Of a stretch of DNA of 64,000 nt, positions 44,965-57,146 are shown one piece after another (positions within the stretch are counted from its first letter, which is position 1; each line of letters opens with the position of its first letter). The DNA is from Pyrrhosoma nymphula (lineage: Eukaryota > Arthropoda > Insecta > Odonata > Coenagrionidae): NCBI GenBank assembly GCA_963573305.1, contig OY754329.1, positions 14,103,200 to 14,167,199 on the forward strand, in the 5' to 3' direction. The notes under the pieces were generated by a model. The model had not been told where the DNA came from, ran no database searches, and saw nothing but the letters and a program-made list of their open reading frames with translations. The position numbers were made by a program, and so were the translations under genes.

Positions 44965-46110
44965 GTATACGACATTGCTCCCACAATAATCAACAATGTA
45001 GATATTTCGACAGTTGGATTATAGCCGTTTCACAAACTCATGTCTTCAGTGTGATGCAGCATTTGCTTTGTGGGCAATAATTAAACATTCTTTTTCTCTA
45101 CAAATTGAAGTATTACCCTTGAATTTTTTTATCATTCTCTCTGAGTAAACTAGTACTATATCGGACGAACTATGAAAGGATCACTGTCAAAGACCAGCTT
45201 AATATTTCGTGAATAAATTTAAACTTGAACAAGCCACCGTACTAGTTATCCCAAATTGATTGTAGCAACTTAAAATACGTCTCTGGTTATAAAGCTGTAT
45301 TAGGTACAGAGTCAGCTAGATCCAAAGTGGAGTTCAATGAATTATGTGAAAGACCTCATATATTGAATCATCCCCCTTCCCCCACTCCCAATCCTGGTAT
45401 TTTGACAAAGATCGAAAAGATTGAGGGTAGTAGCCCGGTATTTTAATGAAAAATAACTAATATTTGTTTCATCATAATTCATCATCAACCATTTCCTAAA
45501 AACAAAAAATTATCATTAGCTTGAAATAATTATCAAAGCTTAAAAAACAGTAAATCATTTATTAAGAATATTATAGATGGTAGCGAGTGGATAGATAGTA
45601 TCAATAGATACTGGGTTGATGAAAGCTGCAAAACCACGTGTTTTTACTACACGACGAGGTTAAATGTCCCACAGACTTAATGAGCATATGAGGCGGGATG
45701 TCCCCACGATATCAGTACAGGAATGTCACGCCATAATTAACTGGCACCAGCCGACTGTATCCACTAGTGACAGGGACATGGATGAGTCCACGTGGATATT
45801 GATGTCCCGCTCTGATTCCGTATATGTGGTTCCGGGTAAGGACAGAGGACTAATAGTTCCAAACATTCCATCTCCCCGCACATTCGTTCTCAGTCACAGT
45901 TTCAGTGGCGTTAACATTTGTAAAACCGGACATTAACGCTGGTGACCTTATCGACCGTACAAAATTAAATGGTGACTTTAATTCTTAAGCAGAAACCAGT
46001 ATTCCAAGGGCGTTTTTGCATGCAATGGTTTTACATATCCCTAAACTAATTAAACTGATTAAGGTTCCATTAGTTCTGTAATTTTCTAAACTCAATAATC
46101 CCCCTGCATC
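44965..46110. other. Unannotated sequence between two piggyBac relics
   Basis: A 90-codon plus-strand frame at 45,664-45,936 has no recognised motif. Nothing else seen. Confidence 0.3.
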
Positions 46111-46111
46111 T

Positions 46112-48110
46112 TTATCACTAGAACTGCGGACTCTTTCGTATACCGTTACCGGCGCCGGGATTCATTTTGACCCCTACTTATTTTTACACATTTTTTCACT
46201 CTTTTGCAAGTATTTTTTGTTCCTCTATATAGGTTTTATCAGATTTAGGCTTAAAGGCTGCCATTGCCATATATGGCTACACAGGGCCAGGTAGGCAATC
46301 CGTATTACTCAAAAGTGCTGACGTTTTTACTCTTTTTCTTACATGCTTTTCTTTTTTTCCGTTAATTACAGTTATAGTTTTTTTGGTAAAAAAGAGAGTA
46401 GATACCTAGGAATATGTTTTTTTTATTTGTAAAGAATGCAAGGAACACTGTAGTACAGGAACTAATCAGGGATACAAGTTACAAGCAGAAGCTACATTTA
46501 AACTAAATTTGGTTCAGGGTAGGTAAATAAAACAATCATTAGTTTTCCTAACAAAATATCAAAATAATTTTTCCACTGGCGTACGGGAAATGCAATAGAC
46601 CTTAGTTTCACTTGTATAAGTGCCACACAGAAACTTCCTGCAGCCTACACACATATTACACGTTTTATCACCGTGACATTTCTCCATGACCTGGCACTTA
46701 CGGCGAGAGGAAGGTATTGGCACATTACATGAGTCTGATTAAACCCTTAGAGGTAAGTTTCTACTCTGCCTGTATGTTTCTGAGAGCTTCTCAGAAAGAT
46801 TGCGCACAAAGTAATGACGTTGCACTTTTTTACCAGTGCACTCCCGGTACAAAATCCATGCATTGATGCCATCCAAGTCCAGAATATAATAGAATACGTG
46901 TATAGGCCAACGTCGAGTGCATGGTAGAACAGAGCACAGTCAACAGTATCCACCCCAACCATAGTATGGTTATAGTTATCTATAGTTTCAGGTAATTTAT
47001 TTTCATTATTTGACACAGTAACGCTTGGATGGATAGTATTCAATAACATTGCGTTCTTTCCTATCTGTTAGAGTGGCATCATCATTTTTCAGAAGAACCG
47101 TTTAGTAGTGCTGGGTGCTTGAGACCTTCACTGCTACTTTTGGTACTTTGCGTCTCATACGGGTCAAGGTCTCATCTAAATTAGTTTGCTTAGCTTTCAG
47201 TTTCTTCCCCGAAATGCAAGGAAGTAAAAGAATTATCTGTAGTTACGTTACGTCCCTTTCCACGGAATGGATAACTCAACTTCATCACTACGTGTTCGCC
47301 TAGATTTACATCGGGAGGTCTGCCCTCAGTTTCACCCAGGTAGGGAATAGCATTGCACATGCACTTCCTCTTTGAGTCCACAAGCATCCAGAACTTAATG
47401 TCAAACTAATCAAGTTTATTTGTAACACACTGCGTAAAAGAGAACCTGCACATTGTTGGTAATAACTGTTCGTCTACGGTAAAATTGGGCCCTGGTTTGT
47501 ACATATTCTTGCAGTGTTTGATGAAAGGGTTCCATACATCAGAAACCAGGGCAAAATTATTGGTTTGAAGACGCAATGCTCTCTCACCTCTTATGTTATA
47601 CCTAAGGTACCGAATTATTTCGAGGAAACGATCCCGAGACATGACCTTTGCAAAAAAAGGATGCCCCTAGTTAGTGGACCAAAAACTGTCAATTTCCATA
47701 CGCCCAATCCAATCTCCATTTCCAATCCCCATACGCTCCCTGTGCATAGAGAACACCTATGAAAGCAAGCAGTTCGTCAAGAGAGACAGACCAGTTCTTA
47801 TATTCCGTTACTGCGTGAGCTCGGATCTGAGTGCATAGGTGTATGTGATTAAACATTCCATTAGATATAAGCAAATTCCACGCTGATTGAGTACTTTCTT
47901 CGTCTATATTGCTCTTAGCGTACGGTATGGAACCAGGCTGCGCGTCCGTCGCCCATCCCAGATGTGACCGACGGTTATTGCTTCTTTGTACGTTAATCGG
48001 AGTTGGAAGTATACACAAATTCCGCTGTGGAATAGCAAATTTCCATGGGGGTCCAAAATGACCCCTTCCGCCGGAAACGGTATATCATCGCACAGAAACC
48101 GATACAGTGG
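46112..48110 (-). mobile_element. piggyBac transposon relic (second family)
   Basis: The minus-strand transposase pieces lie between CACTAGAACTGCGG...TATACCGTTACCGGCG...TCATTTTGACCCC (46,116-46,172) and an inverted counterpart containing ATACCGTTTCCGGCGG and GGGGTCATTTTGGACCCC (about 48,050-48,109). TTAA duplications are not intact. A further TTAACCGCCGCAGGGGTCAA at 48,235-48,254 (minus strand) is an alternative right end. Confidence 0.7.
46570..48018 (-). pseudogene. piggyBac transposase (second family), multiply broken
   Basis: Pieces in order on the minus strand. 48,018-47,689: TQSAWNLLISNGMFNHIHLC and LDELLAFIGVLYAQGAYG. 47,642-47,190: MSRDRFLEIIRYLRYNI, FTVDEQLLPT with the first catalytic Asp, an in-frame stop near 47,404, then IPYLGE, LGEHVVMKL and RNVTTDNSFTS with the second Asp. 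47,049-46,747: KLPETIDNYNHTMVGVDTVD with the third Asp. From 46,740 down to about 46,570 a Cys-rich tail reads SSRRKCQVMEKCHGDKTCNM and CVGCRKFLCGTYTSETK, the C-terminal zinc-binding region of piggyBac proteins. All three Asp blocks survive but at least two frameshifts and one stop break it. Confidence 0.85.
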
Positions 48111-48254
48111 CCAAACGAGGATAAAACTTCGTTTCAGAGGACGAAGTCGGTTTTCATGAAAATTAAAAAAAGCCAACCCGTAGTTTTGAAAAACAAGTGT
48201 GAAAAATATTAAGTGAAAATGAAAAGGTGTCATTTTGACCCCTGCGGCGGTTAA

Positions 48255-50740
48255 ACTGTTCAAAAGCACTCTATGTAGTACTGAATTAGATGAAGTGCCT
48301 AAAAGTGCACCAAAGGACTCAATACGCGCAATCATTTCTGTTTTAAACCATTAATTGCTTTATAATTGTCCAAACATATTGGGTTTTAGACGGATCAAGA
48401 CATACAAACGTTAAATCTATGCTGCTCTGCAAGAGATATGCATTCAATTAAAGGAAAAATCATTATTAGGCCACTTTATACCTTTAACTGGCTCAGGGCC
48501 AACCGTCTTTTTATAAATATGGTTTATAGGGTTCAAAGGTTCGTGACTAACTGCTTCAAGTACGAAGGCTATGTTTCATAACGCGTCGACATGACGATAA
48601 TACCCTCATAAAATTACCAATTCAGCTTTCTTTGATACCTTTTGTTTAAAATCAGAGGTTTTGGAAGCAATATTATCATAGTTGGGCATACATCCGATGA
48701 TTCTTCCTAGTAGATTATGTAAATGAAAGTAACATCGCCACGAGCATGATTTTACGAGAATAGCCTTTTCAAATCGCACAGTCAAGTTTTTAGTTATTCA
48801 CCTGTTTAACAAATAATTTCTTTTGTTATTTATCCTGAATCATCAAAATATATGCATGAAAATAGACAGATCATTGTGGACAGTGATGTTTCGAAAACTG
48901 CTGAAGGTTATCAGGAGCATCCATTGTATATTCTCTCACTGTGTATTTTCACACTTCGCAGTTTACCTACCACTTCACGACGTTGTCAAGAGTGTTTAGT
49001 AGCGATGCGTATACGTTTCCCTTCGTTTCACTAAATGATTCATTAATGACGAAGGATAAAAACAATACCGTCACCAATCAGAATTGACGGGAGAGAATGC
49101 TTGCAAATTAGAGTGGCTAAGTAGCTGATAACTTATTCTTTGGCAACAGAAATTATCTGAATGCTGCTCACCTCTGATCCATGATTACTGGCTCATTCTT
49201 TCCTTTTGAGATTTGTAATCGGATTACTCGCGGAACAGGATGGTTAAACTAATGGAGTCCTTTGGGAATAAATATTTGGGATTGGGATTAGCTCAACTGG
49301 GATGCACATTTCGGTGAGTTCATTAGCAGAAGCGAAAGGCATTGGAGATTCTCTGGTCGCGAAGCACGGCGTAAACAATTACGTCTGTCGTGATTGAAAA
49401 TGTATGAGTCCAGTCATACTCTCAACGATTACAATTCCCAAGTGACTGAGTGCATTGGAAACCGATAAATTGCATATTTTTCGTCGCTAGCGGTATGAGG
49501 TGAAAAATAATCCATCCACGCCAATTCCTCTTTTTGAACACTCAAGCAATGCGCTTTCGCAATAGACTTGCTTCCACTGGCTGCGTTCCATCACGGCCGC
49601 GTCACAAACGCATTATTCGTTCGTCAATGGGTTCATTTTTCTCGCAAGGAGAAGCAGGAAGCAGTTGCCATGTAATTGTGATTACACTCTCGCACCAACG
49701 AATAGTTTGCTGTAAGCTTTCCAGGAAGGGGTTGTGTGTGATCATGCCGTCGACAACTCCACGTGTGGTTTTTCAAAATTAAAACAGGAATCCGTTCGAT
49801 GTTTTTTCCTCATTCATTTTCATCCCGTGCGTCACACAAGGCATTTTTGTACACTCCGCAACCCCCTTTTAGCCAATGGGCGCGTTTTGTCTAGAAAACT
49901 CTCTCGTGTACCAGTAAACGTTAGCTGACGTTGTCATCTCAGCTTGAATCATCCTTTTGTCGAAACTCTATACCTTTAAATAAAATTAAAGCGTACCCTC
50001 ATTAGCCAGAATGCAAATTAACTGACTGAGTTTTATATCAGTGAAAGACACTTGAGCTCACCAAAATATTTATAAAAATATGTAAAAAAAAGTATTTATT
50101 CTGATGAACTCTCTTCAAAAAATTATTCAAAAAGAAACAAGAGATCAACCACAGATAAACAGTATCAAAAATACATGAAATCTATTTCAAATACGTATTT
50201 AAAATCCTTTTTTATTTTATAAATAGTATCAAAAATAAGTTTTGTGAGAGTACTTATTATTTTGTATCTAAAAAAAGTTGAGTTACTCCACCTTGAAATT
50301 TAGGGCGTGTTTGTTTAGCTGGAAGTTTAGTCGATATTTTGTTACTCAAAGTATGCATTTCCTCTCGCAAACTCTTTTGAATGAAGGGTTGAACACTTGG
50401 TTAGGAAACCGCACTAATAATGAGCCAATTTAATTTATTCCTGATTATATATATAATTCCGATGAGTCGATCGTTTTGCACTCTACAAACACCCGCTCTT
50501 TCCCCGGCTGCCTTCACTTGGTGGCATAATGTATTTGAGTCATACTGAAAAATGACAATACTCTGCAAAGTGGCCTATAACCTGTGGCTTCATAAAAAAA
50601 ATAACTGTCCATAGCCTTAAATGTTTTTTACTGAGGAGTGATTTTTCCTCATTATCATTAAATTATGGATGTCACAGGAACAAGGTGAAAATTATTGAGG
50701 TATTTTCTTCACATTAGGAATTGGTAAATTAGTTAACACA
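48255..50740. other. Unannotated sequence
   Basis: No gene or repeat boundary supported in about 2.5 kb. Open frames at 48,852-49,928 lack motifs. Confidence 0.3.
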
Positions 50741-50744
50741 TTGG

Positions 50745-50850
50745 TTAATTTTTGGAGGTTTGGTCATGTCTTTTTTAAGAAACTCAACTTCCTTTTTTTG
50801 CCAACGTTTCACCTTTTTATTAAGGATTCTTCAGGGCTACAGTACAATGA
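50745..50850 (-). repeat. Penelope-tail-like segment
   Basis: The minus strand reads CCCTGAAGAATCC, a CCTT/AAGG stem, then GTGAAACGTTGGC, GGAAGTTGAGTTTCTT and GACATGACCAAACCTCC. A CTGAAGA ... GAAACGTTGGC tail with the stem between is the same theme as at 8096, but the hammerhead CUGAUGA is changed to CUGAAGA. Confidence 0.45.
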
Positions 50851-50934
50851 AAGGAATACAGTTAATAATAATTATAATACTACAAAGAAAAAAAAGGTTT
50901 CAACCATAAATTTAGTACCTCAAAGGATTTACTT

Positions 50935-51030
50935 TCTTACTGCGACAATAGTAACACAAAAACAAACTCTTAAACAAACTCTCAAAAACAAACACAAAAA
51001 TCAAATATCAAAAACAAAACCAAAATGAAA
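50935..51030 (+). repeat. A-rich AAAAC simple repeat
   Basis: Repeated AAACAAACTCT and AAAAACAAA units, low complexity. Confidence 0.6.
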
Positions 51031-51301
51031 AACCGAGCTAAAATTTTGTTTAAAAAACATAATAAGTGGAAATAAAAATATTTAAAATGAATAGTATAAA
51101 GCATGAAATTAACAAATACAGTTATTGTAACTTCAAATTTCGAATGTTTATTAAATATTTTACGAATATAAAAAACATATTCGTATTTAAATTCTGGAGA
51201 ATTCTATGTATCATTAAAGTGGTCATTAACCATTCAAAGAAGTAAATTAGTTAAGACATAGGGATGCGCTAGATCCGGGACGCCTGACAATCAAGCATTA
51301 A

Positions 51302-53916
51302 GGCTGGTATTCATAGTCACAATAATCACAGATTATATTCAATCATTGATTATATCTCTGATTAATTACAGTTTTCAATTCATAGTCGTTCGAAAATCTC
51401 CAGTTGGCCAATCTCAGTTTCATGAATCATACATTCATCAATCGTTGATTTATAGGTATTCATAGTCGTCAAAAAATCATCGATTATTTTGTATGTATTC
51501 ATAGTCAAATAATCATTGATTATTTGGGTGAATAATCAACGATCCATGAACTACGGTCTGGAGCGTAATTAATTAAAGTTTCGATGACGCATTCTTCATG
51601 TAGTCTCCGAAACACCTCGTATATTAAACTGTTGTTTTATGATTAATTAGTTGTTTGATGTTTAAAAAACAATTCTGGACACATTAGTGCTATAATGCTT
51701 TAATTTGAGTAAGGAATTTGTAGGCTGTTCGAGCCATATTATGGAAGAAATTGACGATAAAATAATTCTATCAATGAAAGGACTCTCGCTTCCCACTATC
51801 TAAATAACTTTCAACAGGGTTTATTTTAGCTTACGTTATTGAGTTTTGCATTTCAATAAATCATTAATACCGTGCTTGATACTTATCAAACGTCAATTGC
51901 TCGCTTAATAAGAATTAATGGAATTATTTCCCTCAATACGTTCTAATTGCGAAGAGGACACTTTCGTATTTATCATAATTGACGATATCTGTTCTAATTC
52001 TCACCCAAACCATGAAGCCTGAACGGAGATATTTAAAAAGTGATAGTTTTCGCGTGTAAATAAGACACACAGGAACCATATAAAGTCTGCAAAAATAATT
52101 TATCCGAAGCAATGCTTCACAGGCAAATTTGAAGGCATGTATAAAAATTATATTGTCACCACAATTGTTTAGATGCGAAATGGACGAGTGGATAAGGTAC
52201 CCACCTTCTAAATGGAGGCATACCTTTGCTAGTTCGATCCCACCAGGTCCCAAATTTATTTTTTGACAAAACTTCATTTTTACGCTCATGGTTTGAAATA
52301 TTTTTTTAGAATGTCGGAGAGTTTTACCACGTTTTTTATTTCAGCAAAATAAAGATGAAAAATTAACGACTTCTTGAACAGTAAAACTTGTCTCTGAGGC
52401 GAATTATTCGGAATCCCTCGTCTGGGAGAAATCATTACATCACGATAACAGATATTTGGCATTAATTACTTGATAATTACCAAAATTGCCGCATAGTAGG
52501 TATGAATATAAATGCAACATTACTGAGAATAAACAAGATTTTTTTCCTATTCACTCATGCTTCTTTACGTTTCAATCAAGACATAACTAACTTGCGGAAA
52601 TGATGAAAGGAGAAAATTGATGAATGTACCAATAAACACAGAAATAATATAGTGTATAACGGAAATTAACTGTGCAAAGTTCTCACTGAAGTGATTACTG
52701 GCTGAACTAAAGTCTCTCCGATTCATTTATAAGCTTTCCATTTTTGACAAAATTTCGGGTGAAGGATGAACCACGGGGTTAACATACCGGGTAGATGCTT
52801 TTTAAACTTCGTTGGCAATTAATAATGGAGCTTGGTTAAATATAGAACAAATATAGGTGAATATGTTTTAAAAAATCACTTTTGCATTTGAAGTAGCTAA
52901 ACCTACTGAAAATAGGTACATCTCATTCTGTAAATCAGAATGCAGCCCATTGTAAATGAGTTGAAAAAGGCCTGGAGTGCAGTTGTAAAGGAGTTGTATT
53001 GAAGAACAGTTGTAAATCAAGATATATAAATGAGTTTCACATCAATCGGGGAAAGCATTCAAACTGTAAATAAGTTGTAATGGAGATTTTCTTCCTTGAG
53101 TTACTTGGGAACCAACTTGCGTTTCGTTTACCTCTTTAAATACTCAGGAGTGATGGATTTTGCTTGCAATGGAACATTTCATCTTCCAAAGAGATGCATA
53201 AGAGATGCTATTATTTCCTTCGAGCATTATTCAGAAGAATAATTCTAGAGGAGATTTAGGTCTAAAAAAACTGTGATGGAACTGGAGCCATCCGTTTTTT
53301 TGTTCATCAAAATGTTCACGAAATAATTTAAAATAATTTTAAAGATCTCAAGATCCTTAGCAGTGAAGTGTCTTCCAATAAATTTCTTTTCCGCTTCCAA
53401 TCTAAGCGATTAATATGTTTGAGTAAGAAACTACGTATCGCATACCTACGGTTTCAAAATACCGCCAGATAGTCATGGACCATATTACGATGGTGATTTG
53501 TTAAAAAATCACAACTACGAACAAATCATTGTGTGCCAGAGAGTAAAAATTGCGATTTGAAATTAATATCGAATTATTTTCAAAGGAACTCTTTATTGAG
53601 GTATTTTTAGGATAATTTAAAACTTATAAACAAGCTAAAATATATAAACAACTTCAAAACCAATCTTTTTAAGAACCAAAAATCATAGGTACCTTGAATT
53701 TCTCATAGCACGTACAAATAATCATAGATTCAAATGTTAATTGACGAATCATAGATCCAGGCCAATAATCAGAGATTCACCAATCTCTGATTCTAGAATC
53801 AATGATTTTTTTCCGTTTATGAATACTTGGCCGAAATAATCAGAGATTGGAGAATAATCATAGATTCGTGAATTGTTGATTTTTTGCCAAATAATTTGCG
53901 ACTATGAATACCATCC
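51302..53916. mobile_element. PIF/Harbinger-like non-autonomous element, 2.6 kb
   Basis: Ends GGCTGGTATTCATAGTC and the inverse of GGATGGTATTCATAGTC, flanked by TAA at 51,299-51,301 and 53,917-53,919. A 3-bp TAA/TTA duplication and a GG-starting inverted end fit PIF/Harbinger. Both subterminal zones (about 250 bp) are packed with AATCATNGATT and AATCAGAGATT motifs in both orientations. No transposase or Myb-like frame was seen inside; the only sizeable open frame is random. Confidence 0.75.
52165..52255 (+). mobile_element. tRNA-like sequence (SINE head or tRNA pseudogene)
   Basis: TGGACGAGTGGATAAGG resembles the A box of long-variable-arm tRNAs, and CTAGTTCGATCCCACCAGG a B box. Anticodon-arm pairing is incomplete. 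It lies inside the Harbinger-like element, so it inserted there or was captured. Confidence 0.4.
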
Positions 53917-53919
53917 TAA

Positions 53920-54530
53920 GTCAAGCCTTAAGAGTCAATCAGGTTTTGTTTGAATCATGCATAAAAATGCAGACACTTTTTAGCGTTAAACTATGGAAGA
54001 AACCGTGAAAATTAGAACCTTAGATAAATGCCGTTGACCTTCCTGCACACGTCCTAAGTGATCTAGCCACTCCATGATCTAGCCACAGCGTACCCCTCAT
54101 GACAATGGGACAAGGAATAGGTTTCCAGACAACACCGCGGGAGGCGTAAATGGTAAAATGGTAATCTATTAACAATAACACACAAGACTTGGGTCATCAA
54201 AGGATGGGAAATATACGAGGTCTGCTACACCCAGAGACACTCAGGAAGTTTAAACTTTGCAACCTTAATTGCTCGTGACATTAACTTGACTCAAATGCTC
54301 CGAGCAGTTATCTGCCGATTTGTTTTCACTGAAAATTCCCCTTGAACAGAAAAGATGAAAATAAAAAAATTAGGATCCGGAAAGAATTGAAAATACATTA
54401 ACACGAACGGAACTTTGGCGAAGGCGCTGGAGCTTACCGAAAAAAATGGCATGAGGCAAATTTGGAGAAGAAAATGGATTAAAGAGCTGCGGACGTTGCT
54501 GCCTGAAGAAGAGAAGATTGAATCGAATGT
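53920..54530. other. Unannotated sequence
   Basis: No gene or repeat boundary supported. Confidence 0.3.
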
Positions 54531-54535
54531 GTATA

Positions 54536-54748
54536 GGCCGTTTTACATGGTGAAAGGTTTTGTACAAACGAATGTAGGTGAGATTGTACGTTTGTCTCAA
54601 CGGAATTAGAACATGTTCTATTTTTCGTTTAGGCATTGAGATATTCGCACAAGCGTTCATGCAATTTGCCCCTTTACACGATACATATTGCCTCATGCAA
54701 GAGTTCACGGAAGAGTTTGTACAAACAAATGTACCGTGTAAAACGTCC
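54536..54748. mobile_element. 213-bp MITE with GG-starting inverted ends
   Basis: Left end GGCCGTTTTACATGGT then TTTTGTACAAACGAATGTA; right end, inverted, GGACGTTTTACACGGTACAT then TTTGTACAAAC. Inverted ends of about 34 bp with some mismatches. Flanking 3 bp are ATA and TTA, so no clean duplication. Superfamily uncertain. Confidence 0.6.
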
Positions 54749-54749
54749 T

Positions 54750-56920
54750 TAAGAAGTCTTATAATAATGTGAAGGAGAGGTGAAGGAATTTAAAAACAGA
54801 GGAATAGAATTGAGATAAGAGCGGAGTTGGAGGGTGAATAAGTTTATTACAGTTATATAAGAAACTCACATTCGGAAAGTGTGGCCAAATAATTATCAAT
54901 GAAATGATATTCTCAACATTCTAAAACAAAAGAGGCTCATAAAGGCGTCACCGCAATTTATATGTTTGCGGTCGAATTTTCAGGAAAATCGGGAACGTGC
55001 AATGACTTATGTACAGTTTTTTCATACCAAGTGCCCGAGTTGGAAACTCAGCCGCAGCGGAGATGTATACATGTAAACAATACTTGGGAGACAAAGAGTG
55101 CACTTCAAGTGTAGTACTGTAGCTCTCCACTCTTAAATTGAGAATCGTTGAGCCATGAAAATGGATTTTCGTTTATACTAGGTTAATGCAGTATTTCCGT
55201 CCACTTTTATCCCCATATAACACATTCAATATAAACTTCTCCACGAATAATTTATGGCTTGAGTAACCTCAGTTGTCTGCTACCTTCTCAAACCGAAAAA
55301 AATACAATCAAGGCATTAGATGAAGGGAGCAATGAATGACAGATTTCTTGGTGTGAGACAGGGTAGCGATGGGAGGAATGAACTGATTAACGATATGACG
55401 AGCACAAAGGAGAGTTTGGGTTTTACATAAGGCATGGTTAAATTGATTGATGCACGCGGAAAGATATAAGGTGGGATATTAGTGGCTCGCCAGATGCTTT
55501 TATGTTTACAAGATGAAGCACTAAGCAGGTACTGTAAATTCTTAATTTCAACATCTAATATGAGCCGATTACATTACACAATTCTACGTTATGTACCCGC
55601 AGTTCTCTCCTACCCTCTACTTCAAGTCAGAAAAATATAAATTAATGCTAAAGCTGTGCGGAAAGTGGCAGTAAAGGGTTTTTCAGTTGGTATGTCAAAC
55701 CCTTTAAATTCAAAGTGGTTTTAATTATTGCATAAATCCTCTGTCGGCTCTAAAAAAGTATTTTCTATATTTTCCTTTGCGCTTCCAGTGAGGAGGAATA
55801 AAAGAAAAAGAAAAATGAAGGCGGTGACGAGCACACCTGAATTTTAGATGAGATGCCAGGTCGGATATTACGCCGACTCCTAGGTGAACTGACTTATAGG
55901 ACTTCATATGACTGGTTTATATTTACCCTACCCACTTCAATCAGATGGTGTTGGTGTAATTGTTTTCGTAAAATGTGCACTGCAATGCATTTACCAAGGT
56001 AAAGTTCGAAGTTAACTTTCGCTGAAGAATTCAAGAGTTAGGTTCCAATTTTTAAGGTTGCATAAGATAACTAATAACGCTGAACTTAACTTGCCGATTA
56101 GTCTATTAATATTTAACTAAAATCACAGTCAGTCATTAATAATCTGTATCATTTCCCTCAAAAGACAGCAGATTAATGTTCCTGATAATTATTTCATTTT
56201 TCATCTTCATACTTCCTCTTGCTTTTAATAAGTAGGTGTAAAGTGTATGATTTTTAATTCACTGATGAAAATTCAATTCATTTCAATGAAACTTTTAAAA
56301 TACATGAAAATTTAAAATATAAAATACATAAAATTAAATATTACTATTAATATATAATATATACTAAAACGATTATTTCTAGCCTTAAGGGGGAAGATGA
56401 TCAAAACATTTTACCCGTAACGGTGCTCCTTGGGCGTTTTGACCTTGGACAGTACAGTGGTCTTTAGATAGCAATATCTCCGTAAATCCGTTACAGGGAT
56501 ATAGTATTATAATTAAATTTCCTCTTTCAGAACATCCATTGATGCCTTCCTTCCTGCCTGCGCTATATAACCCCCTTTTTTCTATCTTTTTTCCTCCTAG
56601 GGGTCGTGGGGATGAGAGAAGAGAAATACAGTGAGTTTCTTGCCAAATGGAGGGGAAAAAGGGGTGAAGATCTCAACCCCACAATGGTCGTCTGCGTATT
56701 CTTCCTTCTTTTCCTTTTTCTTTAAAAGGAATGTTATCGGGGACTCGTCCATTTGCTTTCCCCTCGAGTGATCCAATTCAATCCAAACAGTTATGATACG
56801 CTCTTGCTTTTAAATGCACTTCACTTACACTTGCGTGCAGCTAAAGAGCGACTTCCACTAAATCTCCAACCTCTTTAGGTCATTGGTTAAAACTTTCGCG
56901 AGTCATTATCAATGTATTTT
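54750..56920. other. Unannotated AT-rich sequence
   Basis: About 2.2 kb without recognisable genes or repeats. Confidence 0.35.
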
Positions 56921-56923
56921 TGT

Positions 56924-57002
56924 TTTTTTTTCGGGTGTACCCCGCGCACTATGACCAGGTGTCACACCTGGTCATAGTTCGCGGGGTACACCCGAAAAAA
57001 AC
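56924..57002. repeat. Near-perfect 79-bp palindrome
   Basis: Arms of 39 bp around a single central base (56,963), with one or two mismatches. Landmarks are CGGGTGTACCCCGCG, ACTATGACCAGG and TGTCACA at the centre. Poly-T begins the left arm and poly-A ends the right arm. GC-rich inner arms contrast with the AT-rich flanks. Confidence 0.85.
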
Positions 57003-57146
57003 AAACATATTCTTTAGGTCATTTTCTTTTGATTAATCTAACAACCTGTACTGGTTCCTTTACTAGTTGAATAAAAGATTTTTGTGTACCTATTGATATT
57101 AAATTAATTTGGTACTTGATATTATGAATGGTGTTCGTATTCTATA

